Assembly: GCA_024691105.1 (NCBI GenBank)
Contig: JAILNY010000105.1
Coordinates: 1-24,307, forward strand
Direction of reading: 5' to 3'
Length of the DNA: 24,307 bases
Origin: Treponema sp.
GTDB lineage: Bacteria; Spirochaetota; Spirochaetia; Treponematales; Treponemataceae
Part shown: positions 16,573-22,962 of the stretch, in pieces
Numbering within the stretch: position 1 is the first letter of the stretch
How the letters are laid out: the number at the start of each line of letters is the position of its first letter
Notes under the pieces: model-generated
What the model was told of the DNA's origin: nothing
The model's database searches: none
Seen by the model: the letters and a program-made list of their open reading frames with translations, nothing else
Made by a program: the position numbers and the translations under genes

Positions 16573-17346
16573 TTAAAAATGTCCCTCGTCTAGAATAATA
16601 ATATCAACTCGGCGGTTATAAGCCTGACCTTCCGGCGTACTATTTTCAAACTTAGGCCTTGTATCAGCATAGCCTGCGATACAAAATTTTTCTTCATCTA
16701 CTCCAAAATCGGCAAGATAATACAAAACGTTTATAGCTCTCTGCGAAGAAAGTTCCCAATTGCTGTTAAATTTTTGAGTTATCTGTACATCCGTATCGTC
16801 TTCTGACATATTTTTATAAATTTCAGAAACCGGAGTATTATCTGTATGCCCTTCAATTCTAAAACGGCGCTTTTTAAGTTCCGGATAATTAAAGAACTCC
16901 GACAAATGCAAAAGAGTCTCTCGGGTCTCGTCAATATTAAGATCAGCGCTTCCCTTTCTAAAGAAAGAATCTGCAGCAAGACTTATTACAACGCCACGCT
17001 CGTCACTAGTAATCGTAATTTTGTTTGACTTGATTTCCGGTGCAAAAAGACTTACGGCCTTTTTCATTGCGGTACCAAGATTTTTTCCTTTTTCGAGGGA
17101 TGGAAGCGCGCTTACTGTATTACCAAGATCTGAAAGTCTACCAGTAGACAATGACATACCACCAGTCGGGCTATCCGACTGATTCATCTGCAGACTTTCT
17201 GTAATTGTTGCAAGCTGTGTAACGTCAACTTCTGACGGGTTATACAACATTACGAAGAAGCAGAGCATGAGTGTAATCATGTCACCATACGTACCTTGCC
17301 AGGCCGTTGACGGTTTCTCAGGTTCTTTCTTTTCCCTCTTTCCCAT
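16573..17346 (-). CDS. motB: Flagellar motor stator protein MotB
   Basis: 257 residues. Charged cytoplasmic N-terminus, then one membrane helix starting GTYGDMITLMLCFFVMLYN, whose Asp22 is the proton-carrying residue. A plug/linker follows, then an OmpA-type peptidoglycan-binding domain (about 120-250: FRIEGHTDNTPVSE, NWELSSQRAINVLYYL, YADTRPKFEN, YNRRVDIIIL). It anchors MotA to the cell wall. ATG 17346 lies 5 bases after the motA stop. Confidence 0.97.
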   Translation of the reverse strand: MGKREKKEPEKPSTAWQGTYGDMITLMLCFFVMLYNPSEVDVTQLATITESLQMNQSDSPTGGMSLSTGRLSDLGNTVSALPSLEKGKNLGTAMKKAVSLFAPEIKSNKITITSDERGVVISLAADSFFRKGSADLNIDETRETLLHLSEFFNYPELKKRRFRIEGHTDNTPVSEIYKNMSEDDTDVQITQKFNSNWELSSQRAINVLYYLADFGVDEEKFCIAGYADTRPKFENSTPEGQAYNRRVDIIILDEGHF

Positions 17347-17351
17347 TTTCT

Positions 17352-18134
17352 TTAGTCCTTAAGAACGTCAGCTGCAATAGCCTTTCTTGTTGTAGGATCA
17401 AGATATGTAAGAAGTTTCTGAGCAATAACGCGCGAGTTTTCACCAGCCTGAATTGCCAATACTCCTTCGATAATCATTTCCTTAACACGCATCTCATCGC
17501 CGTTCTGTTTCATAAGTTTCTGTCCGAGCGGAACAAGAATCCAGTTTGCAAGCATGGAACCATACAAGGTAGTAATCAAAGCAACGGCCATGTTAGGACC
17601 GAGGGAAGATTTATCTTCCAAGTTATTCAACATACCGATAAGACCAAGTACGGTACCCATCATACCAAAACCCGGTGCAAATCCGGCCCACTGGTTCATA
17701 ACGTTAATCCATTCCATGTGGCGCGCTTCTGTCTGGCTCATTTCGTTTTCCATAATTGTTCTAACAACGGCACCATCAGTACCATCGATTACAAGACGAA
17801 GACCGCTTTTCATAAACGGATCATCAAGGTCTTCAAGTCCATCTTCAAGAATAAGGATACCTTCACGGCGCGCTTTTTCAGAAAGAGCAACCATGTTCTG
17901 AACAATCTGTTTTTCACCAAAGTCCGGAATCTTAAAACAACGGCCGATGATCTTGAATACACCCAAGGCCTTGCTTAAAGGAGACATGATAAGGATTGCA
18001 GCGTAAGAACCACCGATTGTCATGAATACTGACGGGATATCGATAATACCACCAAGCGTACCACCTGATGTCAAAACTGACATTACGATACAGGCAGCAC
18101 CAACAACAAATCCAAGTATTGTTGATATATCCAT
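17352..18134 (-). CDS. motA: Flagellar motor stator protein MotA
   Basis: 260 residues, four membrane helices (two near the N-terminus, two at about 150-210) flanking a large cytoplasmic loop that contacts FliG. Visible family motifs: GGSYAAILIMSPLSKALG, MNQWAGFAPGFGMMGTVLGL in parts (WAGFAPGFGMMGTVLG), and LITTLYGSMLANWILVPLG. It forms the ion-driven stator with MotB. AGAGG lies 8 bases before ATG 18134; only 2 bases separate it from flbD. Confidence 0.97.
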   Translation of the reverse strand: MDISTILGFVVGAACIVMSVLTSGGTLGGIIDIPSVFMTIGGSYAAILIMSPLSKALGVFKIIGRCFKIPDFGEKQIVQNMVALSEKARREGILILEDGLEDLDDPFMKSGLRLVIDGTDGAVVRTIMENEMSQTEARHMEWINVMNQWAGFAPGFGMMGTVLGLIGMLNNLEDKSSLGPNMAVALITTLYGSMLANWILVPLGQKLMKQNGDEMRVKEMIIEGVLAIQAGENSRVIAQKLLTYLDPTTRKAIAADVLKD

Positions 18135-18136
18135 TA

Positions 18137-18334
18137 TTAAACCTCTTGAGAACCGAGACCTATCTGTTTTCTATAGGCAACGATTTTATCAATGACTTCC
18201 TGGGGATTATTTTTAACAACGATTGTATTTCCAGACATCATAGTAATAGTCAAATCTGGCCGACACTCCATAGATTCTATTAAGTGTGGATTTAGATAGA
18301 ATACAGCCCCGTTGAGCTTATTCAATTCGATCAT
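18137..18334 (-). CDS. flbD: Flagellar protein FlbD
   Basis: 65 residues, matching the small FlbD family (COG1582) found between flgE and motA in many Gram-positive and spirochaete operons: MIELNKLNGAVFYLNPHLIE, TIMSG-like turn (TITMMSGNTIVVKN), and VIDKIVAYRKQIG. Its molecular role is not established. Here it is the first gene of the operon, without flgE upstream. The SD (GAGGGG) is about 13 bases from ATG 18334, longer than usual, which may lower translation. Confidence 0.92.
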   Translation of the reverse strand: MIELNKLNGAVFYLNPHLIESMECRPDLTITMMSGNTIVVKNNPQEVIDKIVAYRKQIGLGSQEV

Positions 18335-18391
18335 ATATTAAATTTTTCCCCTCATAATAATTTTGACACTAAATTGCGGAAAATGCAAGTA

Positions 18392-18420
18392 TTTTGTGTC
18401 TTTTTTTACTATGGTATACT
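18392..18420 (+). promoter_or_regulatory. Candidate sigma-70 promoter facing away from flbD
   Basis: TTTTGT (18392-18397), 17 bases, TATACT (18415-18420) preceded by TG at 18412 (extended -10). Transcription would start near 18427 and run into the hairpins, with no protein gene ahead. A second, weaker pair is TTGCCG (18456-18461), 17 bases, TACATT (18479-18484). Confidence 0.35.
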
Positions 18421-18424
18421 TTAA

Positions 18425-18451
18425 TTATCGATTTTTTTGAAAAAAAGGTTA
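18425..18451 (-). promoter_or_regulatory. Candidate sigma-28 promoter of the motility operon
   Basis: Minus strand reads TAAC, 15 bases, ATCGATAA, close to the FliA consensus TAAA-N15-GCCGATAA (3/4 and 6/8). The predicted start is about 80 bases before flbD. If used, fliA would control its own operon. T/A-rich sequence makes chance matches likely. Confidence 0.3.
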
Positions 18452-18501
18452 GAATTTGCCGTTTTTTTGGAGTTTTTTTACATTTTAATTAGACAAGTAG
18501 C

Positions 18502-18551
18502 AAAAAACGTGGTATTATTATCATGTTGATGATTCGTTCCACGCTTTTTTT
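18502..18551. terminator. Hairpin with A/T tracts on both sides, probably ends hemW
   Basis: A6, CGTGG (18508-18512), a 26-base loop holding an inner ATCAT-GTTG-ATGAT hairpin, CCACG (18539-18543), C, T7. Read on either strand the stem is followed by a T tract, so it can act both ways; on the minus strand it lies downstream of hemW. Confidence 0.5.
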
Positions 18552-18570
18552 ATTTTAAAAAAATGGAATA

Positions 18571-18613
18571 CGTTAAGCAGCGTTCCTCCGATGCTGTTTA
18601 ACGTTTTTTTTTT
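18571..18613 (+). terminator. Strong plus-strand Rho-independent terminator with no upstream gene
   Basis: Stem CGTTAAGCAGC (18571-18581) pairs with GCTGTTTAACG (18593-18603), 11 base pairs with one G-U, loop GTTCCTCCGAT, then ten T (18604-18613). On the minus strand the stem is followed by TATTCCA before any T tract, so it is much poorer for hemW. Confidence 0.75.
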
Positions 18614-18655
18614 GCACTGGTAATTTTTGCCCAGCTTTTTTCCCCATCGGCTTTT

Positions 18656-19858
18656 CTATAAATTTTCAAGAAATGAATTTAAATATAAAATTCCCTCCTC
18701 TGTAAGTGCATAAAAAATATCACCATCTTCTTCTGTTTCTGAAAAAAGTTTTTTCTCTTTCCAGTTTTTTATAAAATCACTTTCTGCATTAAATAATTTT
18801 GGTTGAACATCACAAAAACGTTTTTCGTATTCTTTTTTAGAAAAACCTTTTCTAAGACGCAAACCCATCATTAAAAATTCAAACTCTTCTGTAGACCTGT
18901 CAATAATTTCTTTTTCGCAGGGAATTTTTGTCGTACAAAAATCAGAGTTCCAGAAATCGATATACGTTTTAATATCGCGGGTATTTGTATAACGAAAACT
19001 TTCTGTCATATCAGGCAAATCAAAATCATTTTTAAAAAGAGAGCCTGTCGCCCCACTTCCAAATCCAAGATAAGATTTTAAATGCCAGTACGTTAAATTA
19101 TGAAGACTTTGCGATTTTTTACCGCGCGAAAAATTTGAAACTTCATACTGAGAAAAACCTTTTGATTCAAGGTAATCGCGCGATGTAATCCAGAGCTGAT
19201 CGGCGATATCAGAATCGTAATCAATTTTTTTATCCTGAACAAGATTGTAAAGCTTTGTATCTTCTTCGATACAAAGTGAATATAAAGAAATATGCTCAGG
19301 TAAATATTTTATAACTTCATCAATCGAAGCTTTTATGTCATTAAAATTTTCTCCAGGAAGAGAAGAGATTAAGTCAACCGAAAATCGTTTTAAAAATTTT
19401 TTATTAATAATACTAAGGGCATTCAGACAGGTTTGTCTTGATGCCCGGCGCTGAATTAATTTTAGAGTGTCATCTTTTAATGTCTGGATACCAAGCGAAA
19501 TTCGATTTACTTCTGACTTCTGTAAAAAGTCAATAAGATCTTCTGTTACATCATCAGGATTAAGTTCAACTGTAAATTCAAAATTGCGTTTAGCAAAAAT
19601 AAAATTATTTTTTAATGCAGAAAAAATTCTTGTAAGCTGCTGTACAGAAAGGAGGCTCGGAGTTCCTCCACCAATATATATTGTATTTACAGTTGTATTA
19701 CAAAATTTTTTAGCATAAAACGAAATTTCATTACACAGAGCATGCGTGTAAGAGTCTAAATATTTTTCACAATCTGCTTTACTGAAAAAATCGCAGTAAA
19801 TACATTTTGATTTACAAAACGGAATGTGAATATAAATTGAAATTTCTTTTTTGTTCAT
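18656..19858 (-). CDS. hemW: HemW, radical SAM heme chaperone (coproporphyrinogen oxidase-like)
   Basis: 400 residues. The radical-SAM cluster motif CKSKCIYCDF has Cys15, Cys19 and Cys22; the following Asp-Phe (not Gly) marks HemW rather than true HemN. GGGTPS is at 63-68 (SAM binding), and the HNxxYW heme-binding motif appears as HNLTYW (253-258). HemW transfers heme to respiratory enzymes; misannotation as HemN is common. Why a probably fermentative treponeme keeps it is unclear. ATG 19858 lies 13 bases after the lepB stop and I see no SD, so coupling with lepB is likely. Confidence 0.93.
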   Translation of the reverse strand: MNKKEISIYIHIPFCKSKCIYCDFFSKADCEKYLDSYTHALCNEISFYAKKFCNTTVNTIYIGGGTPSLLSVQQLTRIFSALKNNFIFAKRNFEFTVELNPDDVTEDLIDFLQKSEVNRISLGIQTLKDDTLKLIQRRASRQTCLNALSIINKKFLKRFSVDLISSLPGENFNDIKASIDEVIKYLPEHISLYSLCIEEDTKLYNLVQDKKIDYDSDIADQLWITSRDYLESKGFSQYEVSNFSRGKKSQSLHNLTYWHLKSYLGFGSGATGSLFKNDFDLPDMTESFRYTNTRDIKTYIDFWNSDFCTTKIPCEKEIIDRSTEEFEFLMMGLRLRKGFSKKEYEKRFCDVQPKLFNAESDFIKNWKEKKLFSETEEDGDIFYALTEEGILYLNSFLENL

Positions 19859-19871
19859 CTAAAAGTTTTTG

Positions 19872-20579
19872 TTAAAAAAGTTTAAAAGAGTTGAATGGAT
19901 AGTACTGAAGAATAACTTTTCCAATAACATCTTCTTTTTCGACAATGCCCCACAGGCGGCTGTCCATTGCAGAAAATCTGTTGTCTGCAAGAACAAAATA
20001 CTGACCGGCGCTTAATGTAATTGGTGTAAATGCCGCTTTTTCTCCAATATCAACGTCCCAGTTTTTAGGAAGATTTTCGATTTCGATATTATACACTTTT
20101 TCAGCACGTTCAAATTCTGTAAGAAAATGCTTATCGTTTTTGGGGCGGATATAAATCATAAAATCTTTCATATAAAGAGTGTCGCCCGGAACGCCTACAA
20201 CGCGTCGAAGACTCATTGAAGAACTTAAGTTATCAGATTTTGAATGAAGGTTTAATTTTTGAAGCGTAAAAAATTTTATGAGCGTATCTAAAATTTTTTC
20301 TGGAACATTGCTTGTGTACTCATGTTTTTCGATATATAAAACGTCGCCGCGTTTTATTTCTGTGCTGATTGGAGTAACAAAAACAAGTGCATTTTTTGGA
20401 ATATCAGGACTCATAGAATCTGAATATTCACGTACAGAAAAAATACAAAAATTTAAGACAAGATTAAGAAGAATAACTAATGTAAATATATTTAACACCA
20501 CAAAAATAATTCGTTTTTGCAGTTCTTTTTTCATTTTATAGGAAAGTACGTACAGATCTTTATCAAAATTTTTGCGCAT
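19872..20579 (-). CDS. lepB: Type I signal peptidase (S26), catalytic Lys replaced by Arg
   Basis: 235 residues. One N-terminal membrane helix (about 23-48), then a periplasmic S26 domain: box B SDSMSPD with the nucleophile Ser55, box D LRRVVGVPGD (124-133), and box E AGQYFVLADNRFSAMDSRLWG (191-211, in parts FVLADNR, DSRLWG). In E. coli LepB and B. subtilis SipS box D is K-R-x-x-G-x-P-G-D with the general-base Lys first; here that position is Arg125 (codon CGA). It may be inactive or mechanistically changed. The ATG at 20579 lacks an SD and lies 5 bases after a -10-like TACTAT. A start at Met16 is possible. Confidence 0.9.
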   Translation of the reverse strand: MRKNFDKDLYVLSYKMKKELQKRIIFVVLNIFTLVILLNLVLNFCIFSVREYSDSMSPDIPKNALVFVTPISTEIKRGDVLYIEKHEYTSNVPEKILDTLIKFFTLQKLNLHSKSDNLSSSMSLRRVVGVPGDTLYMKDFMIYIRPKNDKHFLTEFERAEKVYNIEIENLPKNWDVDIGEKAAFTPITLSAGQYFVLADNRFSAMDSRLWGIVEKEDVIGKVILQYYPFNSFKLF

Positions 20580-20584
20580 GATTT

Positions 20585-20613
20585 ATAGTAGCACAAAAAA
20601 AATGCTTTGTCAC
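20585..20613 (-). promoter_or_regulatory. Candidate lepB promoter
   Basis: Minus strand reads GTGACA, 17 bases, TACTAT. The -10 ends 5 bases before the lepB ATG, so the mRNA would start at or next to the start codon. An alternative -10, TATAAA (20582-20587), would put the start inside the first codons. Confidence 0.4.
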
Positions 20614-20619
20614 GCGTGA
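20610..20619. promoter_or_regulatory. Palindrome between divergent -35 elements, possible operator
   Basis: TCACGCGTGA is a perfect 10-base palindrome. It overlaps the lepB -35 and abuts the smpB -35 (20620-20625), so a bound protein could affect both promoters. Confidence 0.3.
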
Positions 20620-20648
20620 TTGCATCATAAGGGATTATGGCATATAAT
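20620..20648 (+). promoter_or_regulatory. smpB promoter, near-leaderless
   Basis: TTGCAT (20620-20625), 17 bases, perfect TATAAT (20643-20648). Only 8 bases separate the -10 from the smpB ATG (20657), giving a predicted leader of 0-3 bases. No SD exists before this ATG. Confidence 0.6.
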
Positions 20649-20656
20649 ATCATGAT

Positions 20657-21118
20657 ATGTCTGATATTAAAAAAATTGCAGAAAACAAAAAGGCTCGTTT
20701 TAATTATTCAATAGAAGACTCAATAGAATGCGGAATCGTGCTTGAAGGCACCGAAGTTAAATCCGTAAAGTCAGGAAGTATTTCATTTTTAGATTCTTTT
20801 GCCGAAATTATAAAGGATGAAATCTGGTTAAAAGGATTTCATATCAGCGAATATTCATATTCGTCGGTATTTAATCATAATCCGGATCGGGCAAAAAAAC
20901 TTCTTTTGCATGCAGATGAAATTAAGCGGTTAAAGCGCAAGGTCGAAGAAAAAGGCGTTACTCTTGTTCCGCTTGATTTTTACCTTAAAAATGGTCGTGT
21001 AAAAGTAAATCTTGGACTTTGTAAGGGTAAAAAACTCTTTGATAAGCGTGCTTCGATTAAGGAAAAAGACTTGAACCGCGAAATGCAGAGAAACTTTAAA
21101 AAGGATATAAATTCGTAA
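20657..21118 (+). CDS. smpB: SsrA-binding protein SmpB
   Basis: 153 residues, normal length. SmpB binds tmRNA (SsrA) and delivers it to stalled ribosomes for trans-translation. Family landmarks: IAENKKARFNYSIEDSIECGIVLEGTEVKS (parts: ENKKARFNY, GIVLEGTEVKSVKSG), the middle NHNPDRAKKLLLH, RKVEEKGVTLVPLDFY, GRVKVNLGLCKGKKLFDKR, and the C-terminal helix KEKDLNREMQR. The start agrees with the family's N-terminus even though there is no SD. No ssrA gene lies in this window. Confidence 0.97.
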   Translation: MSDIKKIAENKKARFNYSIEDSIECGIVLEGTEVKSVKSGSISFLDSFAEIIKDEIWLKGFHISEYSYSSVFNHNPDRAKKLLLHADEIKRLKRKVEEKGVTLVPLDFYLKNGRVKVNLGLCKGKKLFDKRASIKEKDLNREMQRNFKKDINS

Positions 21119-21158
21119 CAGAAAACATGTTTTTTTGTTTTTAAAATTGGAGATTGTA

Positions 21159-22091
21159 TTGCTGAAAAAGAAAAACATTTTTAGTTTGATTTTTCTCATG
21201 CTTGTAAGCATAACCTGCTGTTTTGCGCAGCAGTATACCGTATATTTTTACGGTATTGTTTCTCCATTTTCTCAGGACAATCAGAAAAACCTTACGCAGG
21301 ATTTGTTCTGTGCGCAGATTCGTTCAATTCCTGACATAAACTTTATAGACAAAAGAAATTCGGGCTTTGCAGAAAATGTAAAAAAGCTTTCTGATTCAGA
21401 AATCCAAAAGCTTGAACCGGAGACAATTGCAGAGCTTCTTCCTGAAGATAAAAATATAAAAGAAGGTGATCAGGTTATTATCTTTTTTTCTAAGATAGAC
21501 AAGATTGAAGAAGAAAACTGGAAGTGCACTTTTTATACAAAGAATTTTTCAACTTTGAAAATTGATTCAATCTCTAAGGACTTTGATTCTTATTATAAAA
21601 TCTTAACTGATTCAAAAACTTCTATTGCAGAAATTTTATCTGCTTCGACAGGAGTTACTGTCAGCGTAAGCCAGATGCCAAAACGTACACCAAAAGAAGC
21701 AATCAATGAAGTTGCAATGACTGTAGAAGGTGTCAGCGGAACATGGTCTGGCGAAGACGGTATTACAAAAATTGTTTTAATGCGCAGCGGTCGCGGCTTT
21801 GTAATTTTTAACAACGGGGCTTCGATGAATATTTCGATTTCGGTTGAAAAAACGGAGCATGACCACAAGGTATTAAAGATAACACAACTTGGAAACTTTA
21901 ATGCATCGTTCTATCCTGATATTCCGCGACAAAAGGCATTATCTTATGCACAGGATTCTAAGCCGATTGAATGGGTTTTTGTTTTAACAGGCGACACAAC
22001 TCTGATTGGATTTAAGAAAACCCTTGGACTTGATGGTGCCGGAAACGTTGCAGAAGTTAAAAACAAGGTTAAGTGGTCAAAAATAAATTAA
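21159..22091 (+). CDS. Secreted protein of unknown function
   Basis: 310 residues from TTG 21159. A signal peptide with a Lys-rich start and a hydrophobic core ends CCFA before QQYTV; the Cys context does not make a good lipobox. Residues about 25-170 show alternating strands and charged segments; about 195-300 look like a small beta domain (GVSGTWSGEDGITKIVLMRS in parts, GRGFVIFNNGAS, WVFVLTGDTTLIGF). I do not recognise the family. I chose TTG 21159 because GGAG is 6 bases upstream and the signal peptide begins there; an upstream frame open to TTG 21135 would place the SD within the gene. It lies 40 bases after smpB, convergent with the hydrolase gene. Confidence 0.8.
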   Translation: MLKKKNIFSLIFLMLVSITCCFAQQYTVYFYGIVSPFSQDNQKNLTQDLFCAQIRSIPDINFIDKRNSGFAENVKKLSDSEIQKLEPETIAELLPEDKNIKEGDQVIIFFSKIDKIEEENWKCTFYTKNFSTLKIDSISKDFDSYYKILTDSKTSIAEILSASTGVTVSVSQMPKRTPKEAINEVAMTVEGVSGTWSGEDGITKIVLMRSGRGFVIFNNGASMNISISVEKTEHDHKVLKITQLGNFNASFYPDIPRQKALSYAQDSKPIEWVFVLTGDTTLIGFKKTLGLDGAGNVAEVKNKVKWSKIN

Positions 22092-22115
22092 CGTATTGCA
22101 AACTTGAGCAAATTC

Positions 22116-22949
22116 TTACCGGCGGTTTACGACGCTTATAAGCCAGTCCTGCATCGTTTCGTTACGGTCGGGATTTTTTAGTTTTTTCCCCGTTTCATCT
22201 TTTAGTTCAACATAAAAATGCCAGCGGCTTTTATACTGAATGTATCTTGAATTCCTGCACAAAAAACCGCATCGGCGTCCGGTTTTATAACTCTGTTCAA
22301 AAATCCCTTTGTCATTTTCAGAAGTCGCCCAATAAACGCTTACCGGCAGAATCGAAAGAATTTCTCTTGTCGACATCTGATAAAAACCGCTGCCGCAAAT
22401 TATTCCACGGAAAAGCCGCGGCTCTTTGCAGGCAACCTCTGCGACAAACTTTGCACCCTGAGAAAAACCGTAACCTATAATGTTGGTCGGATCAATACAT
22501 TTATTTTTTAAAACGACATTCTGAATCAAAAGACTCATACTTGCAGGATCAGTGTAATAATCAATGCGGGACATTGTTGCAAGGACAGCAGCACCTTTTG
22601 GGTATATCTTTTTTTGAAAATCTTCACCAATAAAAAATCGGCCGTATTTTAGAGCCGCGGCTTTTTCGCACGATCCATGAAAGACAACAATCAGTGGAAT
22701 TTTTGCATCTTCATTATCTTTATCTTTACGATAATCTTCCGGCAAATAAAGATAATACTTATGACCCGTAGGAAGTTCTTCGTAACGCCAGGGATTGCCG
22801 TCGTAAGATTTTACGCACTGGTTATAAGCGGCATCAAAAGTAAACTCAAGAGGTTTTCGAGTGTAGGCATTCGCTATTAAAATTGCCATAGCTAAAAATA
22901 CGATACTGAGACATGCGAAAAATATTATTTGACCGTTGTTTTTTTTCAT
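22116..22949 (-). CDS. Membrane-anchored or secreted alpha/beta hydrolase (esterase/PHB depolymerase-like)
   Basis: 277 residues. N-terminal hydrophobic segment (about 7-28) is a signal anchor or signal peptide. Alpha/beta-hydrolase landmarks: oxyanion region VVFHGS (88-93), nucleophile elbow GYGFSQGAK with Ser163, candidate acid Asp213 in ENDKG, candidate base His244 in RWHFYVEL. The layout resembles feruloyl/acetyl esterases of the PHB-depolymerase group, acting on a substrate in the periplasm, perhaps plant-polymer or oligosaccharide side groups; the substrate is a guess. It begins 13 bases after galK in the same direction, so it may belong to its operon. Confidence 0.8.
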   Translation of the reverse strand: MKKNNGQIIFFACLSIVFLAMAILIANAYTRKPLEFTFDAAYNQCVKSYDGNPWRYEELPTGHKYYLYLPEDYRKDKDNEDAKIPLIVVFHGSCEKAAALKYGRFFIGEDFQKKIYPKGAAVLATMSRIDYYTDPASMSLLIQNVVLKNKCIDPTNIIGYGFSQGAKFVAEVACKEPRLFRGIICGSGFYQMSTREILSILPVSVYWATSENDKGIFEQSYKTGRRCGFLCRNSRYIQYKSRWHFYVELKDETGKKLKNPDRNETMQDWLISVVNRR

Positions 22950-22962
22950 AAGCTATTTACTC

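Larger units (their letters stand above)
18427..18613 (+). ncRNA. Candidate small RNA with CCUCC-loop terminator
   Basis: Inferred from an extended -10 promoter (18415-18420) or the weaker one ending at 18484, and a strong orphan terminator ending at 18613. The transcript would be about 187 or 123 bases. The terminator loop GTTCCTCCGAT shows CCUCC, able to pair with Shine-Dalgarno sequences; the first hairpin (CGTGG/CCACG, with inner ATCAT-GTTG-ATGAT) would be internal. No open frame with an SD. It does not resemble tmRNA, 6S or any RNA family that I recognise. Transcription is not shown. Confidence 0.3.
18335..18655. other. Gene-free control region between hemW and flbD
   Basis: 321 bases, very A+T-rich, no protein-coding frame that I can support. 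From left to right it holds the flbD leader with its SD, a sigma-28-like element facing flbD, two sigma-70-like elements facing the plus strand, a hairpin with T tracts on both strands (18502-18551), and a strong hairpin with a plus-strand T tract (18571-18613). These are listed separately. Confidence 0.8.

Noticed and set aside
17307..17978. Plus-strand 223-codon frame opposite motA
   Set aside because: Antisense of motA, which has clear family motifs; no ribosome binding site.
18363..18368. Perfect TTGACA on the plus strand
   Set aside because: No fitting -10 at 16-18 bases spacing.
18523..18558. 11-codon plus-strand frame in the hairpin region
   Set aside because: No SD, and it is made of hairpin and T-tract sequence.
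21123..21134. AAAACATGTTTT palindrome after smpB as a terminator
   Set aside because: No room for a loop and only A/T pairs outside the centre.
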